Shown here: positions 56,229 through 64,000 of the stretch, one piece after another
How positions within the stretch are numbered: the stretch's first letter is position 1
Layout of the letters: the number at the start of each line of letters is the position of its first letter
DNA from: Leptolinea sp. HRD-7
Lineage (GTDB): Bacteria > Chloroflexota > Anaerolineae > Anaerolineales > Anaerolineaceae
Length of the DNA stretch: 64,000 nt
Direction: 5' to 3'
Assembly (NCBI GenBank): GCA_024363285.1
Contig: AP024710.1
Span: 992,001 to 1,056,000 of the forward strand
The notes under the pieces: model-generated
The model's database searches: none
Told to the model about the DNA's origin: nothing
The model's input: the letters and a program-made list of their open reading frames with translations, nothing else
Position numbers and translations under genes: made by a program

Positions 56229-56687
56229 TTGAAAATCAAAGTTGACGACCTCACCAGCCCGGAGATCCAATCCCTGCTGGCGGAACATCTGAGATTTATG
56301 TATGAAATAACGCCTCCCGAGAGTGTACACGCGTTAGATCTAAATGAACTTCAGCAGCCGGATATCACATTCTGGTCTGCGTGGGATGATGATGGAGACC
56401 TGATGGGTTGCGGCGCGTTGAAGGCACTTGGTTCTGCGGAAGGTGAAATAAAGTCAATGAATACGGTCTCTCGTCACAGGCGTAAGGGTATTGCACGGAA
56501 GATATTGGAACATATTATTCATGAGGCACGAAACCGCGGCTATGAACGGTTATTTCTTGAAACAGGGTCAGAACCTGAATTTGCCCCGGCACGGCAGCTA
56601 TACGCGACACTCGGTTTTATTGTTTGCCCACCCTTCGCCGATTACACAGATGATCCCCTCAGCACCTACATGACCCTGGAGTTATAA
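56229..56687 (+). CDS. GNAT-family N-acetyltransferase
   Basis: 152 aa, TTG start with GGAGGAATT immediately upstream. Acetyl-CoA loop SRHRRKGIARKILEHII (about 78-94), then LETGSEPEFAPARQLYATLGF, characteristic of the PaiA/YedL-type GNAT group. Small-molecule or protein substrate unknown. Monocistronic. Confidence 0.87.
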   Translation: MKIKVDDLTSPEIQSLLAEHLRFMYEITPPESVHALDLNELQQPDITFWSAWDDDGDLMGCGALKALGSAEGEIKSMNTVSRHRRKGIARKILEHIIHEARNRGYERLFLETGSEPEFAPARQLYATLGFIVCPPFADYTDDPLSTYMTLEL

Positions 56688-56810
56688 ATCACGAAAACGG
56701 CCTGAAGATAGTATATCGGCTGGTGATAAACCCAGTGTCATTTTAAGTTTGCCATACTGGTACTTCCGGCTAACCTGTCTATAATGAGTAGATATGCAGG
56801 AAGGTGCCCA

Positions 56811-58073
56811 ATGATGACTCGATATTCCCGATTGCCAGTCCGATTTTTCAATTTCGTTATTGTCTGCCTGTTGGTTTGTGGACTTTTCGCTTCCGGTGCA
56901 ACAGTGCCTGTTATGGCTGCCGGCCCTGATTCCACCCCCACACCAACTCCACCAACCCCATTAATACCCCCACCTACACCAGTTCCAACACCATCCGGTG
57001 CGCAGGCATCTGTGGCGCTTTACTCACCGGGACAAAGCATTGTGATAGACAGTATCAAGATGATCACCGCGAAAGAAGGCTGGGGAATCAGCCGTTCGTC
57101 GGTTCTGGTCACAATGGATGGTGGGAAAACCTGGGTGGAAGTGACGCCACCTTCTTCACTCTTGACCAATAAAAATGCCACCGCTTATGGCGGTTTCTAT
57201 GACACAAAAACCGCCTGGGTGATTTTCTCGGCAGATGATCAGATCAGCCCATCTGAAGGAATATGGTATACAACCGACGGCGGCGTCACCTGGATGCCCG
57301 GGCCTCCATTGGGGCACAAAGCCTTTGGTGACCGGATGTGGGCGGAGTTCTCTGTACTGGATGCCCGGAATCTGTGGGTGATGATCCGCGGTGTGTATGT
57401 TGGGGCAGGCACGCATTACAACCATCAGTTGTTCCGCAGTATTGACGGCGGATTTTCCTGGGTGACGTATGACAGCCCCAATAGTGATGATTACACCGGT
57501 ATGGTTTTCTTTGGTGGTAATGATGGTGTGCGCACACTTCAAACAACCGGCTCATACGCCCCTGCTCCGCCGGTTCTGGAAACCACAACCGATGGCGGAA
57601 TGACATGGGTATCGCGCGAACTACCAGCGCCGCAGATAAAACCGGACCTATTCAAACGGTATCCATATTGTGAAACTTACTCACCGGTTATGTTGTCATC
57701 GCAATCCATTCGTGTGTTGATGGGATGCTTCGATTATCCCCACCTGATCTATGCCGGTTATTTTTATGAAAGTGATGATGGCGGGCAGACCTGGAAGTCA
57801 TTCCCGCTGCCGTCAAAAGCACACGCTGAGACGAGTCAATTGATCTATTTTGATGATTCGCATATTCTGGTGATGGGGAGGAACTCTTACCGCAGCAATT
57901 CCGCCGGGCAGGGGTGGACCTTCATCAAGACCGTCAACTGGGACGGACAGTTCTCTTTTGTTGACCCGAAAACCGGGTGGGCTATCGCGCGCGAAAAGGG
58001 ATTGAGCGCGCTGGTTAGCACCATCAATGGCGGGGCGACATGGTCATTGTTGAAACCGGTGATCGCGAAATAA
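56811..58073 (+). CDS. Secreted BNR/YCF48-like beta-propeller protein
   Basis: 420 aa from the ATG at 56811 (AGGAAGGTGCCCA upstream; the ATG at 56784 is possible). Signal peptide about 1-36 ending VMAAG, PT-rich linker (about 40-65), then at least six Asp-box units: MDGGKTW, TDGGVTW, IDGGFSW, TDGGMTW, DDGGQTW and INGGATW. This is the sialidase-like/YCF48-type propeller. It should be an exported binding protein; no catalytic residues for a sialidase are evident. A strong terminator follows. Confidence 0.85.
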   Translation: MMTRYSRLPVRFFNFVIVCLLVCGLFASGATVPVMAAGPDSTPTPTPPTPLIPPPTPVPTPSGAQASVALYSPGQSIVIDSIKMITAKEGWGISRSSVLVTMDGGKTWVEVTPPSSLLTNKNATAYGGFYDTKTAWVIFSADDQISPSEGIWYTTDGGVTWMPGPPLGHKAFGDRMWAEFSVLDARNLWVMIRGVYVGAGTHYNHQLFRSIDGGFSWVTYDSPNSDDYTGMVFFGGNDGVRTLQTTGSYAPAPPVLETTTDGGMTWVSRELPAPQIKPDLFKRYPYCETYSPVMLSSQSIRVLMGCFDYPHLIYAGYFYESDDGGQTWKSFPLPSKAHAETSQLIYFDDSHILVMGRNSYRSNSAGQGWTFIKTVNWDGQFSFVDPKTGWAIAREKGLSALVSTINGGATWSLLKPVIAK

Positions 58074-58101
58074 TAGAATATTAATCATGTTTGAATTAAT
58101 C

Positions 58102-58136
58102 AAAATCACCCTGCGATCGACGCAGGGTGATTTTTT
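58102..58136 (+). terminator. Strong terminator after the BNR-repeat gene
   Basis: AATCACCCTGCG with CGCAGGGTGATT (12 bp), five-base loop, T-run. A-run on the other side lets it also end the convergent livF transcript. Confidence 0.92.
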
Positions 58137-58169
58137 GGGGAGGGAGATATATTCTATTTAAATAACCGG

Positions 58170-58925
58170 CTATAACGACTCTCCCAGGTAAGCCCGGGCG
58201 ATAGCGTCGTTTTCCATGAGGGCTTTACTCACACCTTCAAACGCAATGGAACCGGTTTCCAGGACATAACAGTAATCGGAAATTTCCATTGCCATCATGG
58301 CGTTCTGTTCCACCAGTAAAATGGTCTGACCGCTCTTGCTAATAGTAAAAATGGTCTCAAATATTTCTTCCACCAGTCGAGGTGCAATGCCCATTGATGG
58401 TTCATCCAATAACAGAACATCGCCCCCTGTTATAAGCGCGCGGCTGATGGCAAGCATTTGCTGTTCGCCACCAGAAAGAGTGCCGCCCATCTGACGCATA
58501 CGTTCTTTGAGTCTTGGGAATAAGGAATATACATAGTCCATGCGTTCACTAAGCAGCTTTTTTTCGTCCGCATGAGAAAACAGATAGCCAGCAATCCGGA
58601 GATTTTCTTCCACGGTCAATTCAGGAAAGATATGACGTCCTTCTGGTACATGTACAATCCCTTTTTTAACAATTTTATGGGCTTTAATACCAACAAGATT
58701 TTCGCCCATGAAATTGATATTGCCTCCTTGAGTGGGAATGACACCCGATATCGCGTTCAACGTTGTTGTTTTTCCGGCGCCGTTCGAACCTAACAACGAT
58801 ACGATCTCGCCGTTGTAAACCTGAAAGGAAACACCGTGAAGTGCTTTGATCTTTCCATACGAAACATTCAGGTTTTCCACCTCAAGGATCGGATTTTTCT
58901 TTTCAGAGCGGTTATTATTTTTCAT
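58170..58925 (-). CDS. livF: Branched-chain amino-acid ABC transporter, ATP-binding protein LivF
   Basis: 251 aa from the ATG at 58925, which overlaps the livG stop by 11 bases (upstream in-frame extension to 58994 lies within livG). Walker A GSNGAGKTT (about 46-54), signature LSGGEQQMLAISRAL, Walker B DVLLLDEPSMG, and the LivF-specific VPEGRHIFPELTVEENL. Powers uptake of leucine, isoleucine, valine or related amino acids, with LivG as partner. Last gene of livKHMGF. Confidence 0.95.
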   Translation of the reverse strand: MKNNNRSEKKNPILEVENLNVSYGKIKALHGVSFQVYNGEIVSLLGSNGAGKTTTLNAISGVIPTQGGNINFMGENLVGIKAHKIVKKGIVHVPEGRHIFPELTVEENLRIAGYLFSHADEKKLLSERMDYVYSLFPRLKERMRQMGGTLSGGEQQMLAISRALITGGDVLLLDEPSMGIAPRLVEEIFETIFTISKSGQTILLVEQNAMMAMEISDYCYVLETGSIAFEGVSKALMENDAIARAYLGESL

Positions 58926-59703
58926 TTTTGCGGCCTTTCCCCAGATAGGCTTCGAGTACTTCCTTATGATTGCGGATCTCGGACGGGGTGCCAATGGCCA
59001 AACTCTTACCGAAATTCATAACAATAATGCGTTCACAGATACCCATGATCAACCGCATCTGATGTTCCACAAGGAGGATGGTCAGACCGAATCTCTCTTT
59101 GATGTTGACGATCATTCTGTTCAACTCATCAATTTCATTGGGATTCATTCCGGCAGCCGGTTCATCGAGGAGGAGTATCTCTGGCTTACATGCTAATGCG
59201 CGAGCGATCTCTAATCGGCGCTGTTCGCCATAAGGAAGACTGGCAGCGGGTACATCAGCTTTATCGGCAAGTCCTACGGCTTCCAATAATTTCAATGCCT
59301 CTTCCCGCATTTGTATTTCTTCTTTCTGTTTAGTGAGGGAATTAAGAAATATATCCAGAATAGAATATTTTGTTTTTCCAAAAAAAGCCGTGCGAACGTT
59401 ATCAAGCACACTTAATTTACCGAATAGTCGGATATTTTGGAAAGTTCGCGCGATGCCACTATTGATTATTGTGTGGGCGGGAAGGTTATTGATTCGGTTG
59501 CCATTGAAAAAAATATCGCCGGAGGTGGGAATGTATACTCCCGAAAGTACGTTAAAGACCGTGGTTTTTCCTGCTCCGTTAGGGCCGATTATGCCGACAA
59601 TCTCGTTGCGTTTGATCTCGAAAGAAAGGTCGTCAATAGCTCTTACACCACCAAAGTACATGGAAACGTTTTTGAATGAAAGGATTGTTTCGTTATTCAT
59701 CAT
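58915..59703 (-). CDS. livG: Branched-chain amino-acid ABC transporter, ATP-binding protein LivG
   Basis: 262 aa from the ATG at 59703 (or the ATG at 59700), overlapping nothing but following the livM stop by overlap of the ribosome site GGTGGAAAG. Walker A GPNGAGKTT (about 42-50), IARTFQNIRLFGKLSVLDNV (the LivG signature), LPYGEQRRLEIARAL, Walker B LLLDEPAAGMNP. It is the longer of the two ABC subunits. Confidence 0.95.
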   Translation of the reverse strand: MMNNETILSFKNVSMYFGGVRAIDDLSFEIKRNEIVGIIGPNGAGKTTVFNVLSGVYIPTSGDIFFNGNRINNLPAHTIINSGIARTFQNIRLFGKLSVLDNVRTAFFGKTKYSILDIFLNSLTKQKEEIQMREEALKLLEAVGLADKADVPAASLPYGEQRRLEIARALACKPEILLLDEPAAGMNPNEIDELNRMIVNIKERFGLTILLVEHQMRLIMGICERIIVMNFGKSLAIGTPSEIRNHKEVLEAYLGKGRKNEK

Positions 59704-59707
59704 CGGC

Positions 59708-60706
59708 CTACTTTCCACCATTATTGTCAGACGCGATGGATTTTTTGCTACCGGAGAAAAAGCGGTATTTTATCCCGGTAAAGAAGTCAGTTATTTTTTC
59801 CAAGGTCAATTCAGTTCCGCCTGCCAGTCCATCCGGCTTATAGATCATCACAATGATCAATAAGATCGCTCCAATAATCCACCGCCAGACACCCAGGGGT
59901 CGGAGAACTTCAACCAGAAGGGTCCACAACCCGGCTCCCATTATGGAACCAGATATGCTGCTGATGCCTCCAAGGTAAACCATGATCAGGCCTTCTGAGA
60001 CCATTACATATCCAAAGGTGTTGGGATTGGTAAAGCTCAATAGATGAGCCAGTAATCCGCCTGAAACCCCAATGAGGAAAGCTGAGAAACCAAAAACCAC
60101 CATCTTGGTTTTCTTGGTATCCACAGAGACGAGCTCCGCGGCAATTTCATCCTGCTGCAATGCCAGGGTTGCCCGGCCGTATTTTGACTGGATGAACATG
60201 CGGACCATTACAACAGCGGCCACCAGCCAGATGAAAACCCAGGCAATGTTGGTATTGGCCGGAATATTGCGTAGACCCCTCGCGCCGCCTACAAGTTCGA
60301 GGTTTTGTAAAACACTTTTCATGATCAGGGTGAAACCGAGTGTGATAATGGCCAGATAGTCACCGCGGACTTTAAAAGAAGGAACAGAGATCAAAAAACC
60401 TGCCAAAAGGGCAAAAATGCCGCCCAGGAAAATACAAAGCGGGAAGAATACCGGATCTGTTAAAACGAATTTGCTGAGAAGGGCGGATGAGTATGCCCCT
60501 ACAGCCATAATGCCAGCATGTCCGAGAGAAAAAATACCCAGGTAGCCGTTCACTAAATTAATTCCCAGAACCATGATGGCATAGATTCCTATGTATTGGG
60601 CGATTTGCAGGTAATACGCGCCAATTAATTGGTAATGATCAATAACTATCAGGAGAGCTGTGACAATTACCAGTAAACCAAGGTTAACGATCTTTTTGAA
60701 AGCCAT
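59708..60706 (-). CDS. livM: Branched-chain amino-acid ABC transporter permease LivM
   Basis: 332 aa, about nine membrane segments. QYIGIYAIMVLGINLVNGYLGIFSLGHAGIMAVGAY (about 36-70) is the conserved LivM N-terminal block, and the EAA-like loop contains AIITLGFTLIMKSVLQN. Start follows livH by 10 bp; its stop is overlapped by the livG start region. Forms the membrane channel with LivH. Confidence 0.95.
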   Translation of the reverse strand: MAFKKIVNLGLLVIVTALLIVIDHYQLIGAYYLQIAQYIGIYAIMVLGINLVNGYLGIFSLGHAGIMAVGAYSSALLSKFVLTDPVFFPLCIFLGGIFALLAGFLISVPSFKVRGDYLAIITLGFTLIMKSVLQNLELVGGARGLRNIPANTNIAWVFIWLVAAVVMVRMFIQSKYGRATLALQQDEIAAELVSVDTKKTKMVVFGFSAFLIGVSGGLLAHLLSFTNPNTFGYVMVSEGLIMVYLGGISSISGSIMGAGLWTLLVEVLRPLGVWRWIIGAILLIIVMIYKPDGLAGGTELTLEKITDFFTGIKYRFFSGSKKSIASDNNGGK

Positions 60707-60716
60707 ATTGTCACCC

Positions 60717-61619
60717 CTACACTTTCTGTAGAGATTTCTTGCCCAATAGACCGCTGGGTTTAATGAGCAAAATCAAGATAAGAATGCCGAAGGCTACAAT
60801 GTCACGGTAACTGGAGACAGGGAGCACAATGGGTGTAATGACCATTACTGCAGCAAGAAGGAAACCACCGAGTACAGCACCTTTGAAATCACCAATACCA
60901 CCAAGAACGGCCGCTGTAAAAGACCACCAGTTGATCATTGAGCCGATATATGGATCAAAAATGGGATAGGCCATACCGTAGAGACCGGCACCAATGGAAG
61001 CTACCGTAGCACCGACAACAAAAGCGATGCTTATTATGAAATCATTTGATATGCCCATCAGGCTGGCTGCTGTGGCATCTTGCGCGGCGGCTCGCATTGC
61101 GATACCGGTCTTTGTTTTCATAATGAACAGGCTCAGCAAGAGCATGATGAACAAAGCGACAGCAATGATCACGATCTGATAGAGTTCAATATTGACATTG
61201 CCAATCTGGTACTTGATATCTGGAACCAGGCGGGGAACCCGATGAGGGGTCGGGCCAATGAATTGCAGAACCAGGTGTTGTAAAAGTAAACCAACTGCCA
61301 GTGAGGTAACTACTACCGAAACTTTGGGGGCAGAACGGAGTGGTTTATACGCCACCCGCTCGATTCCAACAGCCAGAAACGAAATAACTACCGCCACCAG
61401 AACCAATGAAATAAATAAAACAACAAACAACGAGTTGGTAACAGATAGTAGCCAGGTTGAAATAAAGAAAAACGTATACGTTGCAACCATGAAAATATCG
61501 CCATGCGCAAAGTTAACCAGTCGGACAATGCCATAAACGATAGAGAACCCGATTGCAAGCAGGGCGTAAATGCTTCCCAGTTGCAAAAGGTTTATTGCTT
61601 GTTGGAGAAACATATCCAT
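60717..61619 (-). CDS. livH: Branched-chain amino-acid ABC transporter permease LivH
   Basis: 300 aa, about eight membrane segments. GSIYALLAIGFSIVYGIVRLVNFAHGDIFMV (about 16-46) is diagnostic of LivH, and MRAAAQDATAASLMGI the cytoplasmic EAA loop. AGAGGTCTGAT precedes the ATG at 61619. Separated from livK by 177 bp containing a hairpin that can set the higher dose of binding protein. Confidence 0.95.
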   Translation of the reverse strand: MDMFLQQAINLLQLGSIYALLAIGFSIVYGIVRLVNFAHGDIFMVATYTFFFISTWLLSVTNSLFVVLFISLVLVAVVISFLAVGIERVAYKPLRSAPKVSVVVTSLAVGLLLQHLVLQFIGPTPHRVPRLVPDIKYQIGNVNIELYQIVIIAVALFIMLLLSLFIMKTKTGIAMRAAAQDATAASLMGISNDFIISIAFVVGATVASIGAGLYGMAYPIFDPYIGSMINWWSFTAAVLGGIGDFKGAVLGGFLLAAVMVITPIVLPVSSYRDIVAFGILILILLIKPSGLLGKKSLQKV

Positions 61620-61728
61620 ATCAGACCTCTTTTTACATCAGGCTCTTATTACCTTTTATTACTCTTACAAATAATAAAAATGTAAATAATGGCAATACTA
61701 TAACAAATTTCTCATTAGTGGTTTTATA

Positions 61729-61762
61729 AGAATGGGGGGCTTGGTTTAAGCCCCTCCATTCT
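61729..61762 (-). terminator. Intercistronic hairpin between livK and livH
   Basis: AGAATGG-GGGGCTT paired with AAGCCCC-CCATTCT (about 14 bp, one mismatch) around a GGTTT loop. There is no U-run, so partial termination or 3'-end protection of the livK message is likelier than full termination. Confidence 0.6.
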
Positions 61763-61796
61763 TGCTCGTTACTTACATACTTGTAAAAGGAATAAA

Positions 61797-62969
61797 TTAC
61801 GGTTTGGCGGTGGCGAAGTAAGTGAATTTACCGTCTTTGATCTTGATGATTACAGCTTCTTTCACAGGATCGCCGGTGTCATTGAACTGAGCTTTACCGG
61901 TAACACCTTCATATTCTTTGATGGCTGCCAGGCCGTTGCGGATGGCTTCGCGGTCAACTTTACCCGCATTTTCGATGGCCATCTTGAACAGATACACGGT
62001 GTCGTAGTTAAGGGCCGCGATATCGTTCGGGGTGTCGTTGTATTTCTTGGTGAAAGCATCGATGAAGGCTTTGGCTTTGTCAGAGGCAATGTCAACAGCG
62101 TAGTGACCTACCCACAGAGCGCCTTCAACATATTCGCCGCCAAGTTTGATGATTTCTTTGTCGCCCCAGGTATCAGAACCGATAAATTTACCTTTGTAGC
62201 CAAGGCTGCGAGCCTGTTCAGCCTGAAGAGGAACTTCAGCGGTGAAGTTGGGCAGAAGCAGGATATCGGGATTGGCCGCAACGATCTTGGTCAGCTGGGC
62301 TTTGAAATCCTTCTCTCCACGCCCGTAGGTCTGGAATTCAACCACTTTACCACCCAATTCTTCATAGGTTTTCTTGAAGATGGTGGCTATACCGACGTTG
62401 TAATCATTGGACATGTCATAAAGAACGGCGGCGGTTTTAGCATTCTCTTCATTGTAGGCGAATTTGGCAATAATGGCGCCCTGGAAGTCATCGGTAAAGC
62501 AGGCGCGGAAGAAGTAATCGTTATCTTTTGTGATAGCGACTGCCGTGGCCCACGGAGTAATGGAGGGCAGTTTGGCTTTTTCAATGATCGGAATGGTGGG
62601 CATAACATCAGCGGAGTCGTTGGGGCCGATCATGCCGTAGATGTCTGATCGGTCGGCAAATTTCTGGGCTACAGCCGCGGCCGCTTCGGGTTTGAACTCA
62701 TTATCCAGTTCTTCCACGGCGAGCTTATACATTTTGTCGCCAACCTTGACACCGCCGGCGCCATTGATCTCTTCTAGGGCCAGGTCGATGCCTTTTCGGG
62801 CGGAAGAACCGATGATGGGGTTATCACCGGTGATTTCATTGTTTACACCGAGTTTGATCACATCCGATCCGGTAGCGGCTGAACCACCGGAACCGGTGCC
62901 CGCGCACCCGGCTGTCATGGCCAGTACGGTAATCAACATAAAAACAGATACCAGTTTGCGTAAATTCAT
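61797..62969 (-). CDS. livK: Branched-chain amino-acid-binding lipoprotein (periplasmic-type)
   Basis: 390 aa. Lipoprotein signal with lipobox TAGC (Cys22), Gly/Ser linker, then a two-lobed type I solute-binding domain (Peripla_BP_6): KLGVNNEITGDNPIIG, IGPNDSADVMPTIPIIEKAKLPSITPWATA, YFFRACFTDDFQGAIIAKF. Captures branched-chain or related amino acids outside the membrane for LivHMGF. GAGGAGAAAAGCA precedes the ATG. The lipid anchor in place of a periplasmic signal suits a monoderm cell. Confidence 0.95.
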   Translation of the reverse strand: MNLRKLVSVFMLITVLAMTAGCAGTGSGGSAATGSDVIKLGVNNEITGDNPIIGSSARKGIDLALEEINGAGGVKVGDKMYKLAVEELDNEFKPEAAAAVAQKFADRSDIYGMIGPNDSADVMPTIPIIEKAKLPSITPWATAVAITKDNDYFFRACFTDDFQGAIIAKFAYNEENAKTAAVLYDMSNDYNVGIATIFKKTYEELGGKVVEFQTYGRGEKDFKAQLTKIVAANPDILLLPNFTAEVPLQAEQARSLGYKGKFIGSDTWGDKEIIKLGGEYVEGALWVGHYAVDIASDKAKAFIDAFTKKYNDTPNDIAALNYDTVYLFKMAIENAGKVDREAIRNGLAAIKEYEGVTGKAQFNDTGDPVKEAVIIKIKDGKFTYFATAKP

Positions 62970-63092
62970 TGCTTTTCTCCTCTACTAAAATCCAATATTG
63001 TTGATACTCAAAGGTATCGTATTCCACACGGATAAAACAGATTTACTGAAGCGAGTGATGATGTTAGGGAAACGTTAACCGGAATGGTGGGA

Positions 63093-63127
63093 GAAAAAAA
63101 GTCCTTAAAGCCAGTTAGCTCTAAGGA
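63093..63127 (-). terminator. Rho-independent terminator overlapping the cupin stop codon
   Basis: On the minus strand TCCTTAGAGC and GGCTTTAAGGA form an imperfect stem followed by seven T. The cupin TAG lies within the left arm. Confidence 0.75.
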
Positions 63128-63456
63128 TGCGGCGCGCAACTCCAGGTGATGATTGCCACTTCATCTCCAACATTAAATAACTTATGCCCGGTTTTTGGGG
63201 GAATCAGAAGGGCGTCACCTTTTTCTAATTCGTAGTAATAGTCGTCCTCAGGGAAATAACAGAGCACATGCCCCTGAACACAGAAGAATACTTCATCTGC
63301 TTCTGCGTGGCCGGGATCCAGACCCCCGATCTTGCCTGGTTGTAGAATGGACATACCAAAAGTAATCTTCTCAGTTGAGAAATACTGCCTGACAAGTTCG
63401 TCTTCGTCCATTCGGGCCGGGGTATCTTTCAGATGAACAATTTTGCCACTTTGCAT
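63121..63456 (-). CDS. Single-domain cupin protein
   Basis: 111 aa from the ATG at 63456; the open frame continues to a TTG at 63480 but the AGGAGG ribosome site is inside that stretch. Cupin motif 1 GHAEADEVFFCVQGHVLCYF (Gly-His...Glu...Gly, about 48-67) and motif 2 GDALLIPPKTGHKLFN (about 79-94) supply the metal-binding His/Glu set (first His and Glu present; motif 2 His present). Typical of small sugar- or sensor-type cupins. Reaction unknown. Divergent from the FGGY kinase. Confidence 0.8.
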   Translation of the reverse strand: MQSGKIVHLKDTPARMDEDELVRQYFSTEKITFGMSILQPGKIGGLDPGHAEADEVFFCVQGHVLCYFPEDDYYYELEKGDALLIPPKTGHKLFNVGDEVAIITWSCAPHP

Positions 63457-63570
63457 AGATTTTATTTCACCTCCTTCCAAAATAATTATTCAAGAATTTA
63501 AAAATAAGGAATACCCAATAGTTTGAAACGAGATGCGCATAAATGAACGCAAATGAATAATTCTGAATAA

Positions 63571-63599
63571 ATTATAGTGAATGGGTTGAGGCTTGTCAA
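63571..63599 (-). promoter_or_regulatory. Consensus promoter of the cupin gene
   Basis: Minus strand TTGACA (63594-63599), 17 bases, TATAAT (63571-63576): a perfect sigma-70 promoter, leader about 108 nt. Confidence 0.85.
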
Positions 63600-63703
63600 T
63601 AGATTTTTTTGGTACTTTCGGGTGATATTTCGGGAGAATTTGTTTTGCCGGGCTGTATCTTCAAAAAAACAGGTGCAATTTTAGTGATATCGTGATTTGG
63701 CTA

Positions 63704-63732
63704 TTGACTGTCATTTTACGTTGTGCTATATT
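63704..63732 (+). promoter_or_regulatory. Promoter of the FGGY kinase gene
   Basis: TTGACT (63704-63709), 17 bases, TATATT (63727-63732). Leader about 160 nt. Confidence 0.7.
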
Positions 63733-63898
63733 CTAAAAAGTAACGTCAAAAACGTTCAATAAATTTCATATTGGTTCAAAAAAAGTCTATTTAATGTCAG
63801 TCAGTCTTTTCCGGTATTAATCCTGGAAATTTTTTCCTGGTGCTTTTCCGGCTTTACTCATACGGTTTGGATTTACAGACACACATGGAGGTAGGGAA

Positions 63899-64000
63899 TT
63901 GGATCCATTAATTTTGAGCGTTGACCTGGGGACGACTTCCATAAAACTGGCCATTATCGATAATCACGGGCATATTGTGGCCACAACTATGCGGGAATAT
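63899..64000 (+). CDS. FGGY-family carbohydrate kinase, N-terminal fragment
   Basis: Partial, 34 codons to the window edge. TTG start with GGAGGTAGGGAA in front. LILSVDLGTTSIKLAIID (residues 4-21) is the phosphate-1 ATP-binding motif of FGGY kinases such as xylulokinase, glycerol kinase or gluconokinase, and GHIVATTMREY follows as usual. The substrate cannot be set from this piece. It is likely the first gene of a sugar operon beyond the window. Confidence 0.8.
   Translation, partial: MDPLILSVDLGTTSIKLAIIDNHGHIVATTMREY

Larger units (their letters stand above)
63457..63898. other. Divergent control region between cupin and FGGY kinase
   Basis: 442 bases, AT-rich, with one promoter for each side (63571-63599 minus, 63704-63732 plus). 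Downstream of the kinase promoter, AACGTCAAAAACGTT (63742-63756) is an inverted repeat and may be an operator. No gene seen. Confidence 0.6.

Noticed and set aside
1-64000. tRNA, rRNA or insertion sequences
   Set aside because: No tRNA T-loop/acceptor pattern, rRNA stretch or transposase gene was recognised by eye; a covariance-model search would be decisive.

Overview
The window looks like a chromosomal segment of a free-living Gram-positive-type or monoderm bacterium, most likely an Anaerolineae (Chloroflexota) member. This is inference from gene content and style: very large secreted proteins with Pro/Thr-rich PTE linkers and FN3-like modules, several lipoproteins with PT-rich linkers, SpoVS without other sporulation genes, a DUF6391-like protein, paired deoxynucleoside kinases, and mid-range GC with AT-rich intergenic DNA. 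No phage, plasmid, CRISPR, rRNA or tRNA gene was recognised.

Layout. 1-16.1 kb, minus strand: a secretome island with a truncated PT-rich secreted protein at the edge, two giant paralogous subtilisin-like proteases (2429 and 2390 aa, each with 17 FN3-like modules and a LamG-like C-terminal domain) and a small lipoprotein between them. 16.1-18.2 kb: a repeat-rich gap and a 1-phosphofructokinase. 18.2-29.1 kb: two methyl-accepting chemotaxis proteins, lysS, greA, a GNAT acetyltransferase, a methyltransferase, and a GntR-SPFH-SdpI operon. 29.1-29.2 kb: two perfect parS (ParB-binding) sequences inside long palindromes. 29.2-36.9 kb: a PEP/pyruvate-binding-domain protein and dnaN, a GIY-YIG protein, intergenic direct repeats, a GH63-like glycosidase, a thioesterase and an M42 peptidase. 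36.9-44.3 kb: a membrane protein, radA, a DUF6391-like protein, holA, galE, a deoxynucleoside kinase and a nucleotidyltransferase-like protein. 44.3-44.6 kb: a cluster of DnaA boxes in AT-rich DNA, a strong oriC candidate. 44.8-52.4 kb: galT-galK, spoVS, a second deoxynucleoside kinase, a 57-aa ferredoxin, a GT2 glycosyltransferase with a membrane partner, and a DEDDy exonuclease. 52.4-58.1 kb: an AhpD-like protein, two paralogous lipoproteins with Cys-rich tails, a GNAT and a BNR-repeat (YCF48-like) secreted protein. 58.1-63.0 kb: a complete livKHMGF branched-chain amino-acid ABC transporter. 63.1-64.0 kb: a cupin and the start of an FGGY sugar kinase, divergently transcribed from two near-consensus promoters.

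How it fits together. The DnaA-box cluster, two parS sites about 15 kb away, and dnaN, holA, radA and two dNTP-salvage kinases nearby indicate that the window spans the chromosomal origin domain. The Leloir genes galE/galT/galK flank the putative origin. The accessory interest lies in the twin proteases, one carrying three almost identical 603-bp internal repeats, the paired Cys-tailed lipoproteins, and a dispersed MITE-like inverted-repeat family (four copies).
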